Program-made: the position numbers and the translations under genes
Notes under the pieces: model-generated
The model's input: the letters and a program-made list of their open reading frames with translations, nothing else
Databases searched by the model: none
What the model was told of the DNA's origin: nothing
Shown: positions 13,501 through 25,955 of the stretch, one piece after another
How positions within the stretch are numbered: the stretch's first letter is position 1
Layout: the number at the start of each line of letters is the position of its first letter
From: Temnopleurus reevesii
Lineage: Eukaryota > Echinodermata > Echinoidea > Temnopleuroida > Temnopleuridae
Length of the DNA stretch: 64,000 nucleotides
NCBI GenBank assembly: GCA_036244855.1
Contig: BQKZ01000310.1
Coordinates: 8,632 to 72,631 of the forward strand
Direction: 5' to 3'

Positions 13501-16500
13501 TCGTCAGCTGTAAATTCAGAAATTTCTGCCATAACACCATTTTGAGGATTTCATTCAAATAGCGGCTGGCACTCATCCTATAAAGTGAGTGTATTAGCAC
13601 GAATTCTCCCTATTACATATAGCTATCTAAAACTGAATGGTATTAATTCATGAAGTGAAAAAAGACTTCAAGAAGGACTTTAAGAACAACTGGTATCACT
13701 ACTTAAGTTCTTGTGCTTAAAGATTGATAATTGTAAAAATGTTCAGCACAAGAACTGATACCAGTCGTAGAGTCTTTCTAAAACACCACCCAGAACGCAC
13801 ATGGCGCTCTTATTATTTTGCCACTGAATGTTTCAACATTGACTTCAGGTACATACAACATCGTGGTTGTCCTGGCAAAAAAATTTGAGTAAATTAGTTC
13901 ATTTTAGGAAATAGATAAATTTGTCTTAGCCTAAAAAGTATTTTATTTGGGGTACAGACAATTGGCAGAGAGAAGTCATTAGTTTGATCCACTTTTGGAC
14001 ACACATGAGCAGATAATAATAACGCAATAATAAGACTGAAGGAATGGAGAGGATGGCTGACCTATCACCTGGATGACCAAGAATGGTCTCATCTACAGTA
14101 AGGCCAAGAAAACAAAATTGTTCGGTTGCCCAAGGAATGCAATTGAAAAAAAAAATTGTATTGGTTGGTTGGAAAAAGTGTTTATTTTTATCAATTTTTT
14201 TTCTTCCGTTATCAAAAAGAAAATATAGACTAGAATGTAAGATATGGTGTTGATCGAGCCTAGACTTTCCTTTAAATTAAAAAGGTGTTCATTTTAGTAG
14301 TCATATTCTTTTCATTTATAGCTAACACAGGATATTCCATGAGGGACCACAGAAAGAATTAATGGGGTCTACAAAACCCAATTTCTGATCTTTATTTGAT
14401 GCTTCCTTTGTTGTTTTCCTTCGAATTTTGCACATGTAGTTCAATTTTACTTATTAAAAAAAGAAGTTTAGAATTTTGTCACAAATTTTCTTTCAGTCCA
14501 GAATTAGTAATATAAAATTTGTTTTAAAGTAATTTTGGCTATTTAAGTACTAACCTTCTGTATGTTTAGAAAGAATATTTTGCCCACCCCATATTTATAT
14601 GGTAGATGTGCAATATTTGAATGGTTTATATTATCTTTGTTATTTTTGTTTTGATAGAGAACCTCCAGGCTTGGTTTGGAGACATGTCGAAGCAGATTTC
14701 ATCCCTTGCTTATGACGATTCCACGGCTGCAGGCAGAAAAATAATACAACTCATTCAGGCTTTAGAAGAGGTAAATTCAACATTATCAATAATTCCATGG
14801 TGATATTATAATGGTTAATATCAATATTATAATAGCAATAAGATCAGGCGCAATGGCGTAATTGAATAGATTATCATTTCACCAACAGAGACATACACAC
14901 ATAACTAAGGATTGTAAGTTGCTCAGGGCTGTGAAAAAAAGCACAGCATCCGGACTTGATTTGAACCTATGACCGTTCAGTTCTTAGACAAGTGTCTTAA
15001 CCACTTGACCATTGGAGTACCTGGGTGATCGGATTCTTTTTATAATTGATATACAAAGTAGATTTTCATAATTTGGGTAGTTTTGATAATTAAATGGATT
15101 CTCTTTTCACCAAAAAGGGTATAAACACAAATCGGTGTGTTACAAGTTGCCCAGGCACTCTGAAAAAGTCACAGCACCCATCTGGGTACTGTGACAATAA
15201 TTGGAATGTGACAATAAGAAATCCCTGCAGGTTCCAAACTACCATGGATCACCTTACACACCGGGTACTTTGAACAGATTTTTATCACAGATGGGGAGTA
15301 GTCTGCTAGAACAGACCCTTGAGTTTTGTTGTGCGCATACACAGAGAGTGATACGGGGTATGCATTGTGTGTCTGCATGCTCTCCCAAGACTGAGGATAG
15401 AGCAATGCTGTATGTGTGTGATGTAGTCACACAATGCATACCCTGTATTATGCTCTGCGCACTCACACATCGAAAGTCTAGGGTTTGTGCTTTCAAACTA
15501 GATGGGGAGGTGCATGGCAAATATGCTGAAGTGGGGGTACACCGAGAGCTCTGCAGAGTCTGAATGTGGGCAAGGCAGTCACACAATGCCTCATCTTCCG
15601 AGCTGCAATGCATTATTACAAGCTTGTACTGAGAGGGACATGGCAGTGGTGAATGACATGGCTCTCGCATGCGCTAGACATTGGGAATTAGTTGTGTGAT
15701 GACACAATATGATGATGAACAGGTGTAATATATATAAATGCTTTAGGCCATGATTAACAATTTATAATTCATCCAAATGTTTTGATACTGGAAATCAATA
15801 TGATCAATACTTTTATGTCAATATTTCTATAATATTAACAGGTGCAAGAGTTCCATCAACTGGAAGCCAACCTACAGGTCCGACAGTTCCTTGCAGAGAC
15901 AAGAAAGTTCCTTCATCAGATGATCCGGACAATCAACATCAAAGAGGAGGTTCTTATCACAATGCAGATCGTTGCCGACGTCTCTTACGCCTGGGAAATC
16001 ATTGACAAGTAAGTGTTATTTAGCGGCATATCTCTGCATTGAAGGAATTTCTTACTACATGCTCATATTCTAATCACCTGGGTTGAGTGCAGCACAATGT
16101 TAATGAATTTCATCGCTGAAATTATTATCATGAGTTGGATTCGAGCCTATGACCCTCTTCTTGAAAACCAAGAGTCAGAACCACTTCATGATTATGCTTC
16201 CACCACACTCCTGCAGGAAATTGAAAATATTGTAAGTTCCTTCATCTGATGACCAGACAATCAAAATCAAAGAAGAGGTCCTCATTATGCTGCAGATTGT
16301 GATCGACGTCTCATACGCCTTGGGAGATTATAGACAAGTAACTGAAATGAAGGGGATTTGAACCCGTTATTGGTGTTCTCATTTTGCACAGTTGCAAGTC
16401 TCTATAGGACTCTAGGTTGTTGGGCAGATTACTGCAGTAATTTAGATATGAATAAGTTCCTTACTAATAGCACAAATTCAATGAAAATTACAACATGCAT

Positions 16501-19500
16501 AAAAAAAAGAATGCAAATTTCATTTCATGTACTATTAAATTTGCTTGTGATGCTCATGACACAAAATTCATTAAAATCAAATAGTATTTTTGCTTTTCAA
16601 GAATTAGTTTTCACTAAGATACATGTATTCTCTTTTTTCTTTCTTATTTCAGCTACACACCTTTCATGCAGCAAGGAATCAAGAATTATCCAGCATTGGT
16701 CATCAAACTCAGGGCTACATTCCTCAAGGTAAATTGCACAGCAGTTTAGAACATAATAAATTAGAATAAGTAGAAAGTAATGGCACGAGCTGATAATACA
16801 ATAGGATTACCCAAAGGCCCCTCCAAAATATTTTCATATTGGCTACCCTCAAAATATGCTGAAATATAAGTTAAATTTTCTTACGTCAGTCACAAGAACG
16901 TCTTATTATTTTGTCATAAACTCAAGGAATTGATTATTCCGCCATTATTTCAGTGATTCTGATTTTCACAACTCATCAAAAACCTGTTGTGCTGTGTCAA
17001 TTTTCTGAAAACTTGTTGACTGTGCATGCACCACAAACAATAATATGACCAATGTGATGAAGTTCATGAGTTTTGAATGAAGAACCTTTGTAAATTAATG
17101 TAAGCAAAATAAAGTGGAGTTTAGGCCTTAGTCAGAATGAGTGTTACAAGTATTGATACAGGTTTTAAACGTGCCAGCCTGACCATGCTAGTTGTGCCAA
17201 TACAACAACTTTTGGGGGCCTAAAATGATGTAGCTTGCTCTACATATGACATAAACTATTAATTAATACCTTTTCCATAATTCTTTCATCTTTGCAGCTT
17301 GCCTCAGCCTTAGATTTGCCACTCATCAGAATCAACCAAGCGAACAGCCCCGATCTGGTCAGCGTGTCACAGTATTACTCCAACGAGCTGGTCGCCTATG
17401 TACGGAAGGTATGAATCTACTCTTTTTGGTATGGTCTAGTGGTCAGGTCACTTGACTTCCTGGCAATCGCAAGATCATGGTTTCAATTCCTGTCACTACA
17501 GTAATTGTCTTTGGCAAGAGGCTTATTCATATTTTCAGTCAATAGAACAGTCCTGATTTCGTCAGCGTGTCACAGTATTACTCTAACGAGCTTGTTGCCT
17601 ATGTACGAAAGGTAAGAATCTATTCTTCTCTTCATGGTCCCGTGGTCAGGTCCCTTGACCGGCGATCGCAGGGTCATGGGTTCAAATTCCTGTCTCTACA
17701 GTAATTGTCTTTGGCAAGAAGCTTATTCACATTTTCAGTCAATAGAACAGTCCCGATCTAGTCAGCGTGTCGCAGTATTACTCCAATGAACTGGTTGTAT
17801 ATGAACGGAGGGTAAGAAACTTATTCCTCTTTTCATGGTCCCGTGGTCAGGTCCCTTGACTGGCGATCGTATGATCCTGTCACTATACCAATTTTCTTTT
17901 GCAATAATATTATCCACATTTGCCATTGGGTACTGGTAGGAGACAACCTACATTGTGGTCGGATATTTATTTGACCGAAAATAGCCTATGATTCCAATTG
18001 ATTGGGTTATGACAATTATTGTTTGTTTGTTTGTTTTATTTCCGTCATAAAAGAGATAACACAGCAAATACAAAAAAAAAAGGAAATATATACAACATAC
18101 AAAAGAAAGTAAAGATTATATATACATCATAAGAAAATTTACAAGAATTACTGGATAAAAAAGCATGGCAAGCAGCAAAATTTATAACATATATATGAAT
18201 AAAAAGGTTAAAAAGAAGAGAGTGGAGAGAGACGGCTGGACAGCCCAATATCAGCTGCAATGCACATAAGTGCAGCTGGTCTTTCTTGGGGACCAGAAAC
18301 AGAAAATATGAGCAAAAGAAATTGAAGGAAAAAAAGATAATAGTGCAGGGGAGTATCACACTGCGGCAAAGAAAGAGCTATTATCATGAGCATTGTTGCA
18401 TTTGTCTTTGACTTCTGTTGTTTATGCAATATCCCCTGTTCTAAGAAAACTACATTGGCTACCCATTAAATCCAGAATCAAGTTTAAACTGATCTCCCTA
18501 GCCTATCAATGCCTCTATCAGTTAGCACCCATATATCTCACAGAATTGCTCATTCAATATAAACCTGAGAGATCACTGCGTTCTAGTAAAAGATCACAGT
18601 TCACTGTACCTAAAACGGCTACAAACTCATATGGTGAGAGATCATTCTCACATGCCACATCTATCTTATGGAATAGCCTCCCAAACTACTTCACAAATAT
18701 TACACCATATGAAAAATTCAGAAGAAACTTGAAAACATGTCTCTTTAAAAACAACTAATCTACTGATAATTCCAGTACCTCTGACTTCTTTCTCTCTTTC
18801 TATGTTTTTTTTAAGTGCTTAGGGACTTTCGCATGATTGTGTTATGCGCTATATAAAAGTGTTTCATTATCATTTATTTATTATTATTATCTTCCACAGG
18901 TTCTTCAGATCATCCCACAGACGATGTTTGCTCTTCTCTCTCAAATCATCCAACTCCAAACACATCACATCAAGGAGGTTCCCACCCGACTGGAGAAGGA
19001 GAAACTCAGAGACTTTGCTCAGCTCGATCAACGCTATGAGGTAATGGGGCCTCCCTTTATTGGAAATGGGTTTTATTATCGGTTGCCTAAACATACTGTA
19101 ACTGCAGTAGAGAGGGAAATAGTATTCATTAATACATGTATATGAAGAGTAGTTGAAGAGACATGAATTGCAGTTGCAATAATCCCTCGTAATTATTAAT
19201 TCAAAAGAAAAAAATCAGAGTGACGCAAGATTTGAAGAACATTTAAAGACGACGTCTTCTGTGAAGCATGAAATTGTATGTTCCACAAGCCTCTTGGGAT
19301 GAATCCTTATATTATTTTGAAGTATCTTGAACTAAATGATACTTATTTGAATTGTAATTGCGCAAACTAAAGAAAATATGTCCAGATGAATTGGAAAATG
19401 CAGTGACGGACAATCATCATTTTACATAAAAAACATTAATGTTACAATTTGATACATAATTTGCGTTTTAATCCTCTCTAGCACCTAATAATTACAAAAC

Positions 19501-19869
19501 ACATATAGTTAATTACAACAGATTGTTGATTTTAAAATTACGCATGTCCACACGTTTGGGCATTGGTTAGTGGTTGTAGCATTTAACATTAGATCATGCA
19601 ATGAATGTCTCTGGGAAATACTGCACATAACATTGAGATTTGATTTTCTGTATTGATTTTTATTTTATTTTTGATTTCTCACCCAGGTCGCAAGATTAAC
19701 TCATTCCATCTCAGTGTTCACTGAAGGTATTCTGATGATGAAGACAACTCTAGTAGGAATCATAAAGGTATTTATATTGATGATGGTGCTGGTGATGGTG
19801 TTGGTTATAGTAGTGGTACACCTGTAGTAGGGGAAGTGATAATAATGATGATGGTGATAATGATGATGC

Positions 19870-19928
<59 letters not shown>

Positions 19929-19971
19929 NGAGGAGGAGGAGGAGGAGGAGGAGGAGGGAGAGGGAGAGAGA

Positions 19972-20012
<41 letters not shown>

Positions 20013-23000
20013 TGCTTTCATAATTATTATAATTGTTTCGCAAGATTGACCTATTCCTCGTGATAACAACACTTGTAGGGAGAAATAACAAAGATGATGA
20101 TGTTCTTGTTGTGGCGGTGATGTTGGTTGTGAGTGCTGTAATACTTTAATGATGATGATGATGAGGAGGATAATGATGATCACCATCATGATCATTAAGA
20201 TGGGAGCAATTATAATGTTGATAATTTTGATGGCGGTGATGGTGGTGATGATGATTATGATGATGATGGTGATGATTATGATTCTGATGATGCTGGTGAT
20301 GATAGTACTATGATGATAATGATGATGATTTTTATAATTTTGATGGTGATGATGATACAGATGATCATAGTAGTGATAGTGATGATGGTGATGAGGATGT
20401 TGATGATATTGATGATGATAATGCTGAAAATAATAATATTTATATACCGCTTATTCCAATTCAAGTTTAACGCATATGACACAAGAATACATTCATTAAT
20501 GATTTAACATCATCAGTTTATGTTAAGATCCAATGTCTAATATTTCTTCCATTCCATAGATCGATCCTAAGCAGCTCCTGGAGGATGGTATCAGGAAAGA
20601 ATTAGTCGCCCAGGTTGCAAGCGCTCTGCACAGCTCACTCATCTTCAATCCAAAGGCTAAGGTTAGTTTTGGATACCGCATTCTGCTTCTCCTTTTATCT
20701 TCCTCTACTCCATTCTCTCCCTCTCGATAAATCTTAGGGTCCTATACTTCTTCTTTCGACTAACCTGCTACCCCTTCTCGCTGTTATTAATTTTCGCATT
20801 CTGGATCCCCTTTCTGTTTCTATATATCACTCTTTATGGGTTAATTTTTTTCTCTCCCTTTCTCTCTCTCTATTTCTCTCTTTCTTCATACATCCTCCCT
20901 TGAATTCAAGATAAGACATCCTGATGGTAATTAAGGTACGAGGAATGAAGAATGTAAGGCAGATGCAAAAATAAAACATTTTCGGCTTCTTTGAGGCTTT
21001 TGTAAAATCTGCTTAGACTAAATTTCATTTAGTCTTTGTTTACATTTAAGATTACTGTAAAAACTGAAATTTTTGCTTGGCTTTTATAATCAGGAATCAG
21101 GAATTTAAGGGACCATGTTTTCAATAATTATAATACTGATATACTCGTATCCAATAGTCTTTGAAAACGTTAAAATAACAGCTCAGTAATGTGTGAACAT
21201 GTCCAGAAATTCAGTGAAGTGCTAAAAAATGTCTGCGCCATCTGTTGGCTTTTACAGTATGTCAATATTTGTATCTGAACCTTGCAAGAAATTGCTAAAT
21301 GATTGTTGATATAGCAGAAATAAAATTAACCACTACTTCCAACTTTCAACTAGGTTTGTGAGTTGATGCCAAAACTTGAGGCTCTTGGAGCCAGAATGGA
21401 TGGGTTCATCAGGTCTTTTGAGTACATCCAAGACTACGTCGACATCCACGGTCTCAAGATCTGGCAGGAGGAGGTGTCCAGGATCATCAACTACAACATG
21501 GAGCAAGAGTGCAACAGCTTCCTCAGGACTAAGGTAGAGTAATATTAGCAGATGTGATTGTTTCTAAAGCTGTTAANCGCAGTATTACTCCAATGAACTG
21601 GTTGTATATGAACGGAGGGTAAGAAACTTATTCCTCTTTTCATGGTCCCGTGGTCAGGTCCCTTGACTGGCAATCGCATGATCGTGGGTTCAATTTCTGT
21701 CACTATATCAAATTTTTTTTGCAATAATATTATCCACATTTGCCATTGGGTACTGGTAGGAGACAACCTACATTGTGGTCGGATATTTATTTGACCGAAA
21801 ATAGCCTATGATTCCAATTGATTGGGTTATGACAATTATTGTTTGTTTGTTTGTTTTATTTCCGTCATAAAAGAGATAACACAGCAAATACAAAAAAAAA
21901 AGGAAATATATACAACATACAAAAGAAAGTAAAGATTATATATACATCATAAGAAAATTTACAAGAATTACTGGATAAAAAAGCATGGCAAGCAGCAAAA
22001 TTTATAACATATATATGAATAAAAAGGTTAAAAAGAAGAGAGTGGAGAGAGACGGCTGGACAGCCCAATATCAGCTGCAATGCACATAAGTGCAGCTGGT
22101 CTTTCTTGGGGACCAGAAACAGAAAATATGAGCAAAAGAAATTGAAGGAAAAAAAGATAATAGTGCAGGGGAGTATCACACTGCGGCAAAGAAAGAGCTA
22201 TTATCATGAGCATTGTTGCATTTGTCTTTGACTTCTGTTGTTTATGCAATATCCCCTGTTCTAAGAAAACTACATTGGCTACCCATTAAATCCAGAATCA
22301 AGTTTAAACTGATCTCCCTAGCCTATCAATGCCTCTATCAGTTAGCACCCATATATCTCACAGAATTGCTCATTCAATATAAACCTGAGAGATCACTGCG
22401 TTCTAGTAAAAGATCACAGTTCACTGTACCTAAAACGGCTACAAACTCATATGGTGAGAGATCATTCTCACATGCCACATCTATCTTATGGAATAGCCTC
22501 CCAAACTACTTCACAAATATTACACCATATGAAAAATTCAGAAGAAACTTGAAAACATGTCTCTTTAAAAACAACTAATCTACTGATAATTCCAGTACCT
22601 CTGACTTCTTTCTCTCTTTCTATGTTTTTTTTAAGTGCTTAGGGACTTTCGCATGATTGTGTTATGCGCTATATAAAAGTGTTTCATTATCATTTATTTA
22701 TTATTATTATCTTCCACAGGTTCTTCAGATCATCCCGCAGACGATGTTTGCTCTTCTCTCTCAAATCATCCAACTCCAAACACATCACATCAAGGAGGTT
22801 CCAACTCGACTTGAGAAGGAGAAACTCAGAGACTTTGCTCAGCTCGATCAACGCTACGAGGTACCTTTTAATGCTTTCTCAGAGAGAATAATAGCAAATA
22901 TTAGCAAATAATATGTCAATGTCAGCATAAACAAAATTTGGTATTTGGTCATAAAAAGTGAACTCAAGCAAGCAAAATAAAACAGAGATCAAAATCCACA

Positions 23001-25608
23001 ATATGTTGACTCATTTTCAGTTTTATAATCCAAATACATTCTTTCTGTGCCACCAACATCTATGGCCTAATCCCTTGAAATACCATAAGTTAGTAATATT
23101 CCATTTCGTGATTAGTTTAAATACCACCGATTTTTTTAAAGAAAACCATATAAATCTGCATAACTGATCAGGTATCAAGTACATTTTCTATGTGTATCAT
23201 AAAGAGCAGCGCAAACTCTTCAAAGACTGTAGAATATCTTTGGTTGTGATGTCTATCTCCATTTCCTTTTGTCATCATACACTGCATTGAGATTTGACTT
23301 GTTGTATGAAGTTTTATTTTCTTTTTTATTTCTCACCCAGGTCGCAAGATTAACTCATTCCATCTCAGTGTTCACTGAAGGTATCCTGATGATGAAGACA
23401 ACTCTAGTAGGGATCATTAAGGTAATGCTGATTATAGTAGAGATGACGGTGGTGATGGTGGTGGTGGTGATGATGATGATGATAACAATGATGATGATGA
23501 TAACGATGGTAATAATGATCATTAAGATGGTAGCAATTATAATGTAATTTTGATGGCAGTGGTGGTGATGGTGATGATTATTATTATTATTATTATGATG
23601 ATGATAGTGCTATGATGATGATGATGATGATAGTACTCGTGGTGATAATGATGTTGATAGTGTTGATGGTGATGATGATGATGATAGTAATGTTAATGAT
23701 AGTGATGTTGATGATGATAATGAATGAAATAATAACAACAACAATTAAATTTTTATAGCTCTTCATGCAATTCAGGTTTAAAGACCTTGACACAAGAAAA
23801 AATTTGATTTCTATATGATCAGTTTACATTTGGATCAAACTTTATTTTATTTTTTCAATTCTGTAGATTGATCCTAAGCAGCTTCTTGAGGATGGTATCA
23901 GGAAGGAATTAGTTGCCCAGGTAGCCAGTGCTCTTCACAGCTCTCTCATCTTCAATCCAAAGGCCAAGGTCAGTTTAATATATTAGTTCTTTTTCTTCAT
24001 CTGGTGTCTGGTTGATGACCCTGCATTTGCGCTGGTCGTACTTATTCGCTACACGAATGATTAGGGTTAGGATTGTGATAAGGTTTATGCTTCTGATTGA
24101 TATATGGACTGTAGTTACAGTTACGGCTATTTTTGAGGGTACGTTTGAAGTTCAAATTACAGTGTAGATTATCCATGAAGCCATTTTCTTTGTATCAATA
24201 TCATGGAACAGTCTGTTTACATCTTTTGTTTTACCCATCTCCTAACCTTATTCCTTCTTGCTTCACCTCTTTTTCAGTAATTTTGTGTTCTCTTTCTCTT
24301 TATTCAACATTAGACTATATAAAGGAAATCTTGATAATCATCAAACAAAATGACCAGAAAATGTATGTTCTCAAAATGGCACAAAACTCGAAAAGAAACC
24401 ATATGTGAAGAACATGTAGTATTATTTTGGTAGAAAATTAATAATGAAAGAGTGAACACTAGGTTTTGTTGAGATTTACTATAATACATCGATCCCATTG
24501 GTTGCTTCCTGTTTTGGCTACAGTGGAGTAACACGTGACTGAAATTATTATGCTTTTATCCGGTTTTCATTACTTGATTAAATTTTGCTTGTCGAGACAA
24601 ATAGTATTGTGCACTATCATCAACACCACTTTTTGTACATGCATGTCAGACCTAGTATGAACTTGGTTAAAATTGCCCAGTTAGGATAGGGTTAGATAAC
24701 CAAATATTATTTGCTTCTTTGAACCAGGTTTGTGAACTTATGCCAAAGCTCGAAGCTCTTGGAGCGCGCATGGATGGATTCATCCGTTCTTTTGAGTACA
24801 TCCAAGACTACGTCGACATCCACGGTCTCAAGATCTGGCAGGAGGAGGTGTCCAGGATCATCAACTACAACATGGAGCAAGAGTGTAACAGCTTCCTCAG
24901 AACTAAGGTAAGGTCATACCAGCAGTTGTGATTGTTTTATTCTCATAGATATTTGTTGTCATCACAATCTTCAATATTATCAGCATTATTATGAGCATCA
25001 TTATCATCAATTTCATAATCATCATCATCTTATATCGCCTTCATCATCATCATCATCATCATCACCATCACCATCACCATCCTAATCATCATCATTGTCA
25101 TCGTCGTCATCATCATCATCATCATCACCATCACCGTCATTATTATCATCAGCATCATCACCACCATCATCATCCTTATCATCATCATCACCATCATCAT
25201 CATCAGGAGCAGCAGCATTACCAGAGATGGAATGAGTTAACCTTGCAACCTAGGTAAGACATTAAAAAGATCTGGCAGGAGGAGGTGTCCAGGATCATCA
25301 ACTACAACATGGAGCAAGAGTGTAACAGCTTCCTCAGAACTAAGGTAGAGTAATATTAGCAGATGTGATTGTTTCTAAAGCTGTTAATAGATCTACGCAC
25401 AAATCTAGGAATGACTGGTGATCCTTTCTCTCCCTCAATGAGGATCCCGTGCACTGAATCGCACCTTGGAATGTATCACCAGTAGTTTGTACAGTCATGC
25501 CTGGATCTACGAAAAGCTTTATGAAAACAACCCAGGTGTGATCATTTTATTCTCATTTGTTGTCATCATCACAATCCTCAACATCTTCAGCATCATTGTC
25601 AGCATCAG

Positions 25609-25647
<39 letters not shown>

Positions 25648-25762
25648 TGTCAGCATCAGCATCATCATCATCATCATCATCGTCAGCATCAGCATCACCA
25701 TCATTATGATCAGCATCATCACCCTCATCATCATCATCATCATTGTCATCATCATCATCATC

Positions 25763-25794
<32 letters not shown>

Positions 25795-25815
25795 CATCAT
25801 CATTGTCAGCATCAG

Positions 25816-25847
<32 letters not shown>

Positions 25848-25911
25848 CCATCATTATGATCAGCATCATCACCACCATCATCATCATCATCATCATCATT
25901 GTCAGCATCAG

Positions 25912-25955
<44 letters not shown>

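Noticed and set aside
13195..13503. CRISPR-like array of regular repeats
   Set aside because: Units are contiguous 55-bp tandem copies with no unique spacers, made of exon end and splice donor in a eukaryotic gene.
18393..18758. A host gene encoding 121 residues, present twice
   Set aside because: The protein is the C-terminal part of a CR1/L2-like LINE; the second copy (22213-22578) belongs to the duplicated block.
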